Assembly: GCF_002162135.1 (NCBI RefSeq)
Contig: NZ_CP021382.1
Span: forward strand, 4,462,001-4,526,000
DNA length: 64,000 nt
Source of the DNA: Cellvibrio sp. PSBB006
GTDB taxonomy: Bacteria; Pseudomonadota; Gammaproteobacteria; Pseudomonadales; Cellvibrionaceae
Direction of reading: 5' to 3'
Under the pieces are notes generated by a model. That model ran no database searches, was not told the DNA's origin, and saw nothing but the letters and a program-made list of their open reading frames with translations. Position numbers and translations under genes: made by a program. This document shows positions 29,255 to 38,620 of this stretch, one piece after another; within the stretch, counting starts at the first letter, position 1; each line of letters starts with the position of its first letter.

Positions 29255-30609
29255 ACAAGCGTTTGCTGTGGACCCTGTGTCTCACCATTGCGGCGGGCAC
29301 GGTGGTGCTTTACGGGATCATTAATTACCTGACGCGCAATACTGAAACGCAGATGAGCTTTATTGATCCGCAGCATCAACAAACCTTGTTGGACTACGGC
29401 GCTGAAGCGGAGCGTTTGTACCGCGCAGGCGACATCCGCGCGTTACGCGATTGGCTACAGCAATTGCAAACGCGCGAGCAGACCTGGGCGGCGGTGATTG
29501 CGGCAGATATTCAACCCTTGGCCGGCAGCGTGCTGGCGCCAGCTTTTTCTGAACGTTTTCGTCTCGGCCGCGATGTCAGTTGGAAAATCCATCTGTATTT
29601 TAAAGAAAATCCTGTGATGGATATTCCCTTCGCCGACGGGAAAACATTTTTTGTCATGACCTTGCCGCAACGCATGCGGCCCGGACAATATTGGAATTAC
29701 GCACAGCTGTTATTACAGATTGCCTTACCGCTGGCGGTGCTGATCAGCGTCAGCCTGGTGTTATACCGCCACCTGATGCAGCCCTTGCGACAGCTGGAAA
29801 ACGCGACGCGACAATTCAGTGAGGGCAAGTTCGATGTGCGAGTGCGCAATTGCCTCGGCTCGCGCAATGATGAGTTAGCTGCGCTGGCAGAAACCTTTGA
29901 TCGCATGGCTGATCGCACGGGCAATTTAATCCTCACCCAACGACAATTGATTGCCGATCTTTCCCATGAGTTACGCACGCCATTAACGCGTGTTGATATC
30001 GCGCTGCAATGTGCCGAGCGCGAACTGGTCAAGCCGGGAAAAACCTTTCAACGCATTGCGCGCGAGTCGCGCATCATGCGCGAACTGGTGGAGGATACTC
30101 TGACCCTGGCGTGGCTGGAAAATGAAAAACCTGTGCTGGTGAAAGAGCATCTGGATCTGGTGGATTTACTGGACAGTATTATTGACGACGCACGCTTTGA
30201 ATTTCCCGCACAGCGCATTACGGCGCAACTGCCGTTGGAAGCGCCCCTGATAACCTGTTCTCGCTCATTGGGGCAAGCGATTGAAAATATTATCCGCAAC
30301 GCGGCCAGCCACACGCCGGTCGATGGCGTAGTGCACATCAGTCTACAGGTGCAAAACGATAACTGGTGTTTGTTGATTGATGACCAGGGGCCAGGTGTGC
30401 CGCAGGAGCATCTGGATAATATCTTTAAACCGTTCTTTCGCGTGGCACACGAAGACTGCGAACACCAGGGCTTTGGTATTGGTCTGGCCCTGGCACGACG
30501 TCAGATAGAAGCCGCGAACGGTTGCATCCTTGCGCAGAATTTACCGCAGGGCGGATTGCAGATGGTTATCCTCTTGCCGAGACCGACCCGGCGCATAGTT
30601 GGTCTGTAA
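29251..30609 (+). CDS. Sensor histidine kinase (HAMP, HisKA, HATPase)
   Basis: A 452-residue inner-membrane kinase. TM1 is ~5-25, and a periplasmic sensor of about 125 residues follows. TM2 is ~152-173, then comes a HAMP domain (MQPLRQLENATRQFSEGKF). The phospho-accepting H239 lies in ADLSHELRTPLTR, and the ATPase domain has N-box NIIRNAASH, G1 DDQGPGVP and G2 GFGIGLALARR. It is translationally coupled to the response regulator. The periplasmic part could sense iron, a siderophore or an envelope signal; no known sensor motif is visible. Confidence 0.92.
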   Translation: MNKRLLWTLCLTIAAGTVVLYGIINYLTRNTETQMSFIDPQHQQTLLDYGAEAERLYRAGDIRALRDWLQQLQTREQTWAAVIAADIQPLAGSVLAPAFSERFRLGRDVSWKIHLYFKENPVMDIPFADGKTFFVMTLPQRMRPGQYWNYAQLLLQIALPLAVLISVSLVLYRHLMQPLRQLENATRQFSEGKFDVRVRNCLGSRNDELAALAETFDRMADRTGNLILTQRQLIADLSHELRTPLTRVDIALQCAERELVKPGKTFQRIARESRIMRELVEDTLTLAWLENEKPVLVKEHLDLVDLLDSIIDDARFEFPAQRITAQLPLEAPLITCSRSLGQAIENIIRNAASHTPVDGVVHISLQVQNDNWCLLIDDQGPGVPQEHLDNIFKPFFRVAHEDCEHQGFGIGLALARRQIEAANGCILAQNLPQGGLQMVILLPRPTRRIVGL

Positions 30610-30620
30610 CAGTTGTAACA
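30605..30620. promoter_or_regulatory. TGTAACA direct repeat, candidate regulator site 1
   Basis: Two copies of TGTAACA start nine bases apart, right at the kinase stop and about 90 bases before the DUF2218 gene. The 13-mer GTAACAGTTGTAA inside it recurs exactly at 32395, upstream of asbA. Confidence 0.4.
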
Positions 30621-30701
30621 ACACTTCACAGTCGGTTGAATTGAAAAATAGAATCGGCGGCTGTCACTCTTGAGTAAACGCATCATGTGGAGAAACGCGT
30701 T

Positions 30702-30983
30702 ATGTTTGAACGTCAGGCACAGATAACGACCGCCAGAGCGCAGCACTATCTCTACCAAATGTGTAAACATTTCAGCCATAAAATTGCAGCGCAGTGGGAT
30801 GAACAGTTTGGCAATCTGGATTTCGGTATCGGCCAATGTCGACTGCACGCTGAAACAGAGACATTGCTGGTTTATTGCGAAGCGGAAGATGCTGATAATT
30901 TGCATGAAGTTATGGATGTCATCAAACGCCATTTTGATCGCTTTGCGCACAAAGAAGCCTGCGAGCTGGTCTGGTCGCACTAA
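30702..30983 (+). CDS. DUF2218-family protein
   Basis: A 93-residue cytoplasmic protein with the DUF2218 pattern: TARAQHYLYQMCKHFSHKI near the N-terminus, a FGIGQCRLHAE strand in the middle and HFDRFAHKEACELVW at the end. Its function is unknown. The family is often found beside iron-uptake genes, in line with its place here between a two-component system and a siderophore exporter. The ATG at 30702 follows GGAG, and an upstream GTG at 30687 is less likely. MATE gene translation begins 15 bases after its stop. Confidence 0.85.
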   Translation: MFERQAQITTARAQHYLYQMCKHFSHKIAAQWDEQFGNLDFGIGQCRLHAETETLLVYCEAEDADNLHEVMDVIKRHFDRFAHKEACELVWSH

Positions 30984-30998
30984 CACAAGGATTATTTT

Positions 30999-32369
30999 TT
31001 GACACACGCTTCGTCCGACCGCATCCTCAGCGGTGCTGTTATCCCGACATTTTTTTATTTTGTCATTCCCTCCATAGCCGCCTTGCTGGCGTTGACGACT
31101 GCCAATCTGGTGGACGGTTTATTCATCGGTAATTTTGTCGGTGCAGATGCACTGGCGGCGATTAATTTTTTGATTCCCTATCTTGCACTGGTCTTTGGTC
31201 TGGCGCTGATGCTGGCCATCGGCGGTTCGGTGCGCGCCGGTAAATTTCTGGGAGAAAAAAACTCGCAAGCCGCATCGGCTATCTTCAGCAAATGTGTTAT
31301 CACCGTGGTCGTTTTTTCCTTGGTGATGGCAAGTATCAACCTGTTGTTCAGCCGCTGGATTTTTTCGGCGCTGGGTGCACCTGAATCACTCCATCCGCTG
31401 ATGCGCGACTACTTTCATATCATCGCCTGTTTTCTGCCCGCGCAATTGTTATCGGTGGTGTTGTATTACTTTATCCGCGCGGACGGTAAGCCGGTGATGG
31501 CCACTGTCGCGCTGACCAGCGGTGCGCTAGGCAATATGGTGTTGGATGCTTTATTTATCGGTTATTTTCAGTGGGGCATTGCTGGTGCGGCTTGGGCTAC
31601 CGGTTTGTCGCAGTTGTTACAATTAAGTATTTTATGTTGCTATTTCTGGCAGCCTTCGCGCCGGTTGCATTTTCAATTTCGTCAAACGCAGTGGGCCGAA
31701 GTGAGGCAAGCCGCGTTTAATGGGATCTCGGAATTTGTTAATGAAATGTCCGGCGGGCTGGTGATCCTGGTGGTGAACTGGTTGCTGGTGACACGTATCG
31801 GTGTGGATGGCGTATCTGCCTTTACGGTAATTAATTATTGTTTGTTTGCCAGCCTGATGATTTTTTATGGCATTGCCGACGCCATGCAATTATTGGTGGC
31901 ACAAAATTTCGGTGCGCGTCAGGTGCAACGTATTCGTCAGTTTATGTTCACGTCTGTTTTGGCGATATTGACGCTGGGCGGCGTATTAATTGCGTTGTTA
32001 TTGGGAGGGCGGGCGCATTGGGTTGGCTGGTTTGTCAGTGCTCACGAAACGGCGGTGATAGCCTTGGCCGCCGATTTTATTCTGGTTATCTGGCCGATTT
32101 TTTTGGTTAATGGCCTGAATGTACTTTTATCGTCATATCTCACGGCCATCCATCGGCCGGCATCCTCTGCCACTATCGCCTTATTGCGCAGCCTGATTTT
32201 GCCGATCAGTTTGTTGATGTTGCTGTCCTGGTGGCTGCCTGATTATTCATTGTTGATTGCCTTGCCGCTGGCGGAGTGGCTGACATTCCTGGTGGCGCTT
32301 CTGCTGTTTTTTCGCTTTAAGCCCGCTGCGTTATTTACTGCTGAGGAATTGATTACTTCGCGCTGCTGA
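30999..32369 (+). CDS. MATE-family efflux transporter
   Basis: A 456-residue inner-membrane protein with about twelve hydrophobic helices in two MatE repeats (starting ~15 and ~235). Hallmarks are VIPSIAALLALTTANLVDGLFIG at the N-terminus, quoted in part, and the GISEFVNEMSGGLVI segment opening the second half. It begins with TTG, eight bases after AAGG. MATE proteins are cation-coupled exporters of organic molecules. Placed 135 bases before asbA, it is the obvious candidate for exporting the siderophore. Drug efflux is the alternative. Confidence 0.9.
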   Translation: MTHASSDRILSGAVIPTFFYFVIPSIAALLALTTANLVDGLFIGNFVGADALAAINFLIPYLALVFGLALMLAIGGSVRAGKFLGEKNSQAASAIFSKCVITVVVFSLVMASINLLFSRWIFSALGAPESLHPLMRDYFHIIACFLPAQLLSVVLYYFIRADGKPVMATVALTSGALGNMVLDALFIGYFQWGIAGAAWATGLSQLLQLSILCCYFWQPSRRLHFQFRQTQWAEVRQAAFNGISEFVNEMSGGLVILVVNWLLVTRIGVDGVSAFTVINYCLFASLMIFYGIADAMQLLVAQNFGARQVQRIRQFMFTSVLAILTLGGVLIALLLGGRAHWVGWFVSAHETAVIALAADFILVIWPIFLVNGLNVLLSSYLTAIHRPASSATIALLRSLILPISLLMLLSWWLPDYSLLIALPLAEWLTFLVALLLFFRFKPAALFTAEELITSRC

Positions 32370-32394
32370 TCATGGCGCGCTGATCTTCGTAAAC

Positions 32395-32407
32395 GTAACA
32401 GTTGTAA
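32395..32407. promoter_or_regulatory. GTAACAGTTGTAA, candidate regulator site 2
   Basis: An exact copy of the 13-mer found upstream of the DUF2218 gene (30606-30618). It lies about 100 bases before asbA and 11 bases before a Fur-like box. Confidence 0.4.
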
Positions 32408-32418
32408 AACTGATTGAA

Positions 32419-32437
32419 GCTGAGATCCATTCTCATT
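32419..32437. promoter_or_regulatory. Putative Fur box upstream of asbA
   Basis: GCTGAGATCCATTCTCATT contains TGAGA and TCTCA arms around five bases and resembles proteobacterial Fur operators of the TGAGAATCATTCTCA type. It lies 67 bases before the asbA start. Confidence 0.55.
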
Positions 32438-32504
32438 AACTTCGTGGCTCTTCCTCGACAAGATCGCGGACCGGCAACGGAAATCCATGCAGCAATGGTG
32501 AGCT

Positions 32505-34307
32505 ATGAGTCAGTCGTGCAGTGAGATTGCAGAACACGCATCCTTTCAGGCATTTATCAATGGTTATTTGCGTGAGGTTGATGGGGGTGTCTGGCATAAC
32601 GCGCGACAATGGTACTCGCGGCATTCCGACCTGACTCACGCGCCCGCCGAACACATTATTGAATTGGCATTAACGCACCAGAAAATCCACCTTGCCCTGG
32701 CGGTGGATTATTCCTCGTTAGTGGGGCGTCATCGCATTGGTGCTGTGGTGATACAGCAAGCGAATGAGCCCTGGCAGCCAATCGATTTTTTCCCTGCTTT
32801 ATTATTTTTAATTAACGAGATCTACACCAATGCGGGAAAATCCTCGCCGGCATTAAAAGAAAAACATATTGAATTGATCTTGCGTGTGACTTCCAGTTTG
32901 CAATTGATGACACGCTATCTGCAAACGCGGCAGGCAGACAGTCGTTTGCTGGGTGACCGGTTTATTGAATCCGAACAATCGCTGCTCTATGGGCACTGGC
33001 TGCACCCCACACCCAAGAGTCGACAGGGGATGGCGGATTGGTTGCAAGGTTGCTACTCGCCTGAAATGGGTGGCAAATTTCAATTGCATTATTTCGCCGT
33101 AAAACGTTGTTATATCAAACAGGATTCCATTGCTGAGCAGAGTGCAGAGTGTATTTTGCGCAGTGCATTGGGCAGCGAGGCACCGATAGTATCCGATGAT
33201 TATATTCTTGTGCCGGCGCATCCCTTGCAGGCACAGTGGATGTTGCATCAGGATTATATTCAGCAAGCCATAGCCGCAGGATCAATATGTGATCTGGGGC
33301 GACTGGGTTTGCATTTTACCGCCACGTCTTCGGTGCGCACTGTATATTCTGAACACTGGCCGTGGATGCTGAAATTTTCCATCCCGGTAAAAATCACCAA
33401 TTCGCTCCGCTTGAACCACTACCCGGAACTGGTCGCGGGTAAGGTGATGGCAAATTTGTTACGCCGCTGTGGGTTTTCAAAAAAATATCCGCAATGTCAA
33501 ATCATTGATGACCCGGCTTATCTGACTGTGCAACTGCCTGGGCAAATGGAAACCGGTTTTGAATTAATTATTCGCTCCAATCCTTTCCTTGAGCACCAGG
33601 ACACCGGTGTGCATTCCATTGCCGCGCTGGTGCAAGACCCGTTGCCCGGTTTCCAATCGCGTTTGGCCATCCTGATTGACACCTTGGCCACTAAAGAAAA
33701 ACGTAATCCATCGCAGGTCGCGCGTGACTGGTTTGAGCGGTATCTGGAATGCGCGATAGTGCCGTTAATTTTGCTGTACGAAGAGCAGGGTATTGCCCTG
33801 GAGGCGCACCAGCAAAATAGTCTGCTGGATGTAAAGAACGGCTATCCGACAACCTATTTCTATCGCGATAATCAAGGGTTTTATTTGTCGCCGAACCATC
33901 GGGAGTCTCTCGTAGCTATCGAGCCAAGTGTTCGAGAAACACCGGAGCTTTTTTACGATGACGACATGATCTGCGATCGCTTTTCTTACTATCTGATCAT
34001 CAACCAACTGTATTCGGTGATTCATCGCCTGGGTGCAGATCGCTTTATCAATGAATCCACATTGCTGGCGTGCGTGCGTCGCCGCTTGCGCATTCTGGAA
34101 AAGCAATTGCAAGGCACCGGAAAACAATTTGTACAAGGCCTTTTACAAAAAGACGCGATTCCCTGTAAAGCCAATCTGCTAACGCGGTTGCACGATATTG
34201 ATGAGCTGACCGCAGACCTGGAGCTGGCCGTTTACACGCACATCAATAATCCCTTGGCGAACCTAGAAGATGTGGCAAATACGGAGGTGGATTATGAAGT
34301 GGCATGA
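32505..34307 (+). CDS. asbA: Petrobactin-type NIS siderophore synthetase AsbA
   Basis: A 600-residue IucA/IucC-family ATP-dependent synthetase that joins citrate to an amine without an NRPS. The N-terminus (EIAEHASFQAFINGYLREV) is strikingly like Bacillus AsbA as I recall it. ATP/citrate-site segments are LVPAHPLQAQWMLHQ (~238), TATSSVRTVYS (~270), and IALEAHQQNSLL in the FhuF-like C-terminal part (~440). In petrobactin synthesis AsbA attaches the first spermidine to citrate. The reading frame overlaps asbB by 14 bases. A Fur-like box lies upstream. Confidence 0.92.
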   Translation: MSQSCSEIAEHASFQAFINGYLREVDGGVWHNARQWYSRHSDLTHAPAEHIIELALTHQKIHLALAVDYSSLVGRHRIGAVVIQQANEPWQPIDFFPALLFLINEIYTNAGKSSPALKEKHIELILRVTSSLQLMTRYLQTRQADSRLLGDRFIESEQSLLYGHWLHPTPKSRQGMADWLQGCYSPEMGGKFQLHYFAVKRCYIKQDSIAEQSAECILRSALGSEAPIVSDDYILVPAHPLQAQWMLHQDYIQQAIAAGSICDLGRLGLHFTATSSVRTVYSEHWPWMLKFSIPVKITNSLRLNHYPELVAGKVMANLLRRCGFSKKYPQCQIIDDPAYLTVQLPGQMETGFELIIRSNPFLEHQDTGVHSIAALVQDPLPGFQSRLAILIDTLATKEKRNPSQVARDWFERYLECAIVPLILLYEEQGIALEAHQQNSLLDVKNGYPTTYFYRDNQGFYLSPNHRESLVAIEPSVRETPELFYDDDMICDRFSYYLIINQLYSVIHRLGADRFINESTLLACVRRRLRILEKQLQGTGKQFVQGLLQKDAIPCKANLLTRLHDIDELTADLELAVYTHINNPLANLEDVANTEVDYEVA

Positions 34308-36078
34308 TACCTGTCGTGATAAAAGCCCCGAACAGCGTGTGCTGCGCCAACTTATTGAAGCCTTGTTGTATGAAAAATTAATTGCTTACAACACCCTTCC
34401 CATTACGCAATCGCAGGACGTGATCTTTCAGTTTACGCTGGAACAGCAAGACTATCGCTGTCGCGGCCAGGTCGGTGTATTTGATCGTATCCGTTTAGTG
34501 GCTGACAGCATCTGCCGTTTGCGTAAAGACGGCTCACAGGCTAACGCAGAATTATCGACGATTGTGATGAGCCTGCCGGTGAGTGATGCCCGTCGGGAAC
34601 AACTGCTGATAGAGCTTGAACAAACCATCCGCTTGTGTCACTGGAACGAGCAGCATTTGCCGATTGCTGAAATCCTGCGGCGTAATCTGGGCTACGCAGC
34701 GTTGGAGTCGGCTATTCATGAAGGTCATCCCTATCACCCCTGTTTTAAAGCGCGCACCGGTTTTTCGCTGGAGGATCATCAGCAGTTCGGGCCTGAAGCT
34801 GGCCAGAGTTTTCAGTTGGTCTGGCTTGCTGTTGCGCGCAACCGCGTGCGCAGCGCGTTGCCGGTAGCGGAAGAAAATTTCTGGCAGCGGGAACTTGATA
34901 AAGCGGTGGTGTTATTGCTTTCCCATCGGTTGCGACAGCAAGGCGGGGATGTCAGTGATTATACGTTAATGCCGATGCACCCCTGGCAATGGGAAAATCT
35001 GAAAAACTCCGCACTGGCTTCGGCGTTAACCAATCGCGAAATAATTCACCTGGGGGCGGCTGGTGATTATTATCAAGCCACACAATCTGTGCGCAGTGTG
35101 CTGAATGTCAGCAATCCGTTGCGCGCTACCGTCAAGTTGCCGATGAACCTGGTGAATACCTCGTCGCTGCGTACGCTGGAATCGCACGGCGTATGTTCTG
35201 CCCCCGCTATTTCGCAATGGCTGCAAGCTGTAGTGCGCACGGACCCACTGTTTGAAAAACGTTATCCCCTGGCATTGCTGGATGAATATGCGGGCACACT
35301 TTATTTGCCGGATACTGCACAAGCAGCGCAGCTTGATGGCCAGGTGGCGGCCATCTGGCGCGAGAGTATTGAGCATTATTTAATGCCCGACGAACAAGCC
35401 GTGCCGTTTACTGCCTTGGCATTGACGGAAGCAGATGGTCGGCCCTTTATTGATGAATGGCTGGACCGCTATGGCATGGAGCCCTGGTTAAATCGTTTGA
35501 TTCAGGTCGCTGTGTTGCCCGTGTGGCACCTGCTGGTAAAACACGGCATCGCCCTGGAGGCACACGCCCAGAATATGGTGTTGGTGCATCGCGACGGTTG
35601 GCCACAAAAAATTATTCTGCGTGATTTTCACGAGAGTGTGGAATATGTGGATGACTATTTATCCGCGCGCGATTACCTACCCGATTTCAGCGCATTAAAT
35701 CCGGCCTATACCAATGCCGAACCCAATCGCTATTACTGGATGACCAGCATTGAAGCGTTGCGCGAACTGGTGATGGATACCTTGTTTGTATTCAACCTCA
35801 GTGAAGTGTCGCACCTGCTGGATGGCTACTATGGTTTTGCCGAAGCGCGTTTCTGGCAATGGGTAAACCAACAGCTACAGACTTATCTGGATGATAATCC
35901 CGCGCTTGCCAGTCGCCAGGCGCAACTGCATTTTGATGCAGCCAGTATCAACACTGAATCCTTGCTGACACGAAAATTATTCGGCAAAGCCTTTGCCGAA
36001 TTCCATCACCTGGTCAGCAACCCTTTTTATTCCCACCAGCCGGTTAAGAGCTTGCCCGAATATGATCTATGTGAATGA
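34294..36078 (+). CDS. asbB: Petrobactin-type NIS siderophore synthetase AsbB
   Basis: A 594-residue second IucA/IucC-family enzyme, the natural partner of AsbA. In petrobactin assembly it adds the second spermidine arm, or the dihydroxybenzoyl-spermidine, to the citrate half-intermediate. Motifs are LMPMHPWQWENLK (~232), ATQSVRSVLNVSNPLRATVKL in part (~262), and IALEAHAQNMVLVHRDG with ILRDFHESVEY (~430-450). The ATG at 34294 follows GGAGGTGG inside the end of asbA; an upstream ORF start at 34270 is rejected. Confidence 0.92.
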   Translation: MKWHDTCRDKSPEQRVLRQLIEALLYEKLIAYNTLPITQSQDVIFQFTLEQQDYRCRGQVGVFDRIRLVADSICRLRKDGSQANAELSTIVMSLPVSDARREQLLIELEQTIRLCHWNEQHLPIAEILRRNLGYAALESAIHEGHPYHPCFKARTGFSLEDHQQFGPEAGQSFQLVWLAVARNRVRSALPVAEENFWQRELDKAVVLLLSHRLRQQGGDVSDYTLMPMHPWQWENLKNSALASALTNREIIHLGAAGDYYQATQSVRSVLNVSNPLRATVKLPMNLVNTSSLRTLESHGVCSAPAISQWLQAVVRTDPLFEKRYPLALLDEYAGTLYLPDTAQAAQLDGQVAAIWRESIEHYLMPDEQAVPFTALALTEADGRPFIDEWLDRYGMEPWLNRLIQVAVLPVWHLLVKHGIALEAHAQNMVLVHRDGWPQKIILRDFHESVEYVDDYLSARDYLPDFSALNPAYTNAEPNRYYWMTSIEALRELVMDTLFVFNLSEVSHLLDGYYGFAEARFWQWVNQQLQTYLDDNPALASRQAQLHFDAASINTESLLTRKLFGKAFAEFHHLVSNPFYSHQPVKSLPEYDLCE

Positions 36079-37312
36079 CGATCACTACAGCCGCGATTTT
36101 TTCACTGCGCGCTTTAACTACTATGACACGCTGCCTGTCTTGCGCGATTGCGCAGGACAACGTCTGGCCGTGTGCCTGACCGATACCGCTGAATGGATAG
36201 CCTTGTGTTTATTCATTAAACAGAAAAAAGGCTCTGTGTTTCCCATCCATGCGGCGACACCACTTGAGGCGGCACGTCGTGCAGCGCACCGCGCTGATTG
36301 CCATCAATTATTATTTCATTCACTCGACAATCCTATCGCTATGAGTGAACGCGGTTCCGATGCCGCCGGCATGTTGGTGCAGATGAGTTCCGGCACCACC
36401 GGTGAGCCAAAAACCATCGCGCGAACCTGGGAATCGATAGATGAAGAAATTGCCAGTTATATTTCAAGCTTCTCCTTGGCTGCAACTATGACGCCGGTGG
36501 TGGCATGCCCGGTCACGCATTCCTACGGTTTGATTTGTGGCGTTCTGGTCGCATTGCAACGCGGCGTGCAGCCAATTGTCATCACCCAAATCAATCCGAA
36601 ATATTTACTAAAAAAATTACGCACGCAACCGCAACACCTGTTGTATGCCTCGCCGACTTTGCTTAATACCTTGTGTCAGCTTCTACCTGCCGATGCCCGT
36701 TTCCATGCCGTGATGACATCCGGCTCGGTGATGCCCAAGCCCTGGTTTATAGCGCTGCAACAGAAAACTGAATTTTTGTTTCAGCAGTATGGTTGCTCCG
36801 AAGCAGGTTGTGTCGCGCTGGGCCAATCGCTGAGTGCCGCCAACGCTATGGGTAAACCCTTGCCTCATGTTGACCTCATTGCCGGAGCGAACAGTGATGC
36901 TCCCGCAGAAATTGTGATAACCAAACAGGGTGTCAATATTTTTACCCAGGATCTCGGATATCTGGATGCCCAAGGGGAACTCTTCTTTGTTGCCCGACAG
37001 GACGACACCATCATCGTCGCTGGGCTCAATGTGTATCCCCAGGAAGTGGAAGATGTACTGCTGGAGTACGGCCCCATCACCGACGCTGTTGTGTATAAAA
37101 GGCAAGACGCTTACGCCGGTGAACGCGCCTGTTTGAAATATGTTGCCCGCGAATCAGTGGACTTCAATCATCTGCGTGCCTGGTGTGCCAGGCATCTGGC
37201 GCCGCATCAAGTGCCTCACGAATTCGAACAGGTGGATGAGATTCCCCGTTTGCCCAACGGCAAGATCAATCGTAAATCCCTGGCTAATGCTGTTGCGGTG
37301 TCGCCAGCGTAA
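36062..37312 (+). CDS. asbC: 3,4-dihydroxybenzoate-AMP ligase AsbC
   Basis: A 416-residue member of the acyl-AMP ligase superfamily, short like Bacillus AsbC. The A3 phosphate loop MSSGTTGEPKTIART is near residue 112. VQYGCSEAG-type A5 appears as FQQYGCSEAGCVALG (~250), and the hinge and C-terminal part carry DLGYLDAQGELFFVARQDD and RLPNGKINRKSLA. It should activate 3,4-dihydroxybenzoate and load it onto the downstream carrier domain. It starts 17 bases inside asbB, so the operon is tightly coupled. Confidence 0.9.
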   Translation: MIYVNDDHYSRDFFTARFNYYDTLPVLRDCAGQRLAVCLTDTAEWIALCLFIKQKKGSVFPIHAATPLEAARRAAHRADCHQLLFHSLDNPIAMSERGSDAAGMLVQMSSGTTGEPKTIARTWESIDEEIASYISSFSLAATMTPVVACPVTHSYGLICGVLVALQRGVQPIVITQINPKYLLKKLRTQPQHLLYASPTLLNTLCQLLPADARFHAVMTSGSVMPKPWFIALQQKTEFLFQQYGCSEAGCVALGQSLSAANAMGKPLPHVDLIAGANSDAPAEIVITKQGVNIFTQDLGYLDAQGELFFVARQDDTIIVAGLNVYPQEVEDVLLEYGPITDAVVYKRQDAYAGERACLKYVARESVDFNHLRAWCARHLAPHQVPHEFEQVDEIPRLPNGKINRKSLANAVAVSPA

Positions 37313-37336
37313 TTTTCTGGATCAAAAGGTTTGTGC

Positions 37337-38620
37337 ATGACCAAAACAGATATTGTTAACCTGATACATCACGTGCTGGCTGAGAAGATGGCCGCTCCCT
37401 ATGTATCTGCCTTCAGCCCTTACGCCCGCTTGAACGAAGATTTATATCTCGATTCGGTAATGGTGTTGCAACTACTTCTGCACCTGGAACTGGACCACGG
37501 TTTTGTGATTCCCGATGAAGCCCTGGCCAAGGAAGATTTTGAAACGGTTGATACCTTGGCTAACCTTCTGGCCCGTTTGGAAAACACGACTACCGCTATC
37601 GAAACGTCGGTAGAGTTTGATGATATCAAGGTTCATTGTTTCGTCAGTTGTGTGTGCGAAATCATCAAGAAATCTGAGCTTGTGGATCATCGACCCTTTT
37701 ATTTCGGTGTGTGGGATGCCGATATAGTTGTGACAGATGACAGCCGGATTTCCTATCACTCAGCCACGATCAATCATGACTTCTTTATTGATTGGTACAA
37801 GCGAATTTATGGCGTCACCATTCATCGCTGGTATGACAGCGCCTTATCCAAAGAGGCCAATGTCCGCCGTTTGCTGTCCTTGCTGGACAATAAAATGCCG
37901 GAGCGAAACATCATGGTCATGCTTGATATGTACCTGTTGCCGGAGCGGGAGAATAAATTCAATGCAAACCCCTTTCCACATTACGTGATGCTGGAAACGA
38001 CCGAAGAACCGGAAACCTGGCTGATGCTGGACCCGGATTATCGCTGGGAAGGTGAATTGCCCAAAGCCAGAATACTTGAGGCCATTCGCTCGCCCCATGC
38101 CGTCGGCGGCTATTACTTTGACAGTTCGGATATCGTGCCTTCAACTCACACGGCGATCAAAGCGTATTTCACAACGTGTATAAAACTCGATACCAATCCC
38201 ATGACCGACGCCGTGCGGACAATCATTCGCCACCATGTCGATGGGCATCAGGGTTTGCAATTATCCCAACTCGCCGAAGCCCTGAAAGAATTACCGGTGT
38301 TATCGATTCGTAAATACGCCTATGAACACGGGTTTGCGTTTTTTTGGCGAGCCATGGATCTGGATGATGACGAATTTGAACGTTGGTGTGACGTTATCGG
38401 CAAGCTGGTAGAGACCTACAAGATTATTCAATACCGCGCCATGAAGCTGGCCGTGACGGCGGATGAAGATCTGGCGCGCGATATTTTTCAGTTGTTGGAT
38501 GAGCAGGATCAACGCGAATTCAAAATCAAACAGCACTTGTATGCTGTTTTTCAAACCTGGTGTGCCACATGGGAAAAAACCTCAATCGGTAATGTCAGTT
38601 TATCGCCAGCGGAGGCATGA
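37337..38620 (+). CDS. Fused aryl carrier protein AsbD and condensing protein AsbE
   Basis: A 427-residue protein. Residues 1-80 are an acyl-carrier domain with the phosphopantetheine serine S40 in LYLDSVMVLQLL. Residues ~95-425 match the size and position of AsbE, which transfers the dihydroxybenzoyl group from the carrier to spermidine. In Bacillus these are separate genes of about 91 and 327 codons; here they form one continuous frame. The ATG at 37337 has AAGG upstream, and a TTG at 37331 is less likely. The identification of the second half rests on operon order, size and fusion rather than on a motif I can name. Confidence 0.85.
   Translation: MTKTDIVNLIHHVLAEKMAAPYVSAFSPYARLNEDLYLDSVMVLQLLLHLELDHGFVIPDEALAKEDFETVDTLANLLARLENTTTAIETSVEFDDIKVHCFVSCVCEIIKKSELVDHRPFYFGVWDADIVVTDDSRISYHSATINHDFFIDWYKRIYGVTIHRWYDSALSKEANVRRLLSLLDNKMPERNIMVMLDMYLLPERENKFNANPFPHYVMLETTEEPETWLMLDPDYRWEGELPKARILEAIRSPHAVGGYYFDSSDIVPSTHTAIKAYFTTCIKLDTNPMTDAVRTIIRHHVDGHQGLQLSQLAEALKELPVLSIRKYAYEHGFAFFWRAMDLDDDEFERWCDVIGKLVETYKIIQYRAMKLAVTADEDLARDIFQLLDEQDQREFKIKQHLYAVFQTWCATWEKTSIGNVSLSPAEA

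Noticed and set aside
34270..36078. Longer start for asbB at 34270 and for asbC at 35993
   Set aside because: Both extensions only read back into the preceding gene. The chosen ATGs have family-like N-termini; asbB also has a strong RBS.
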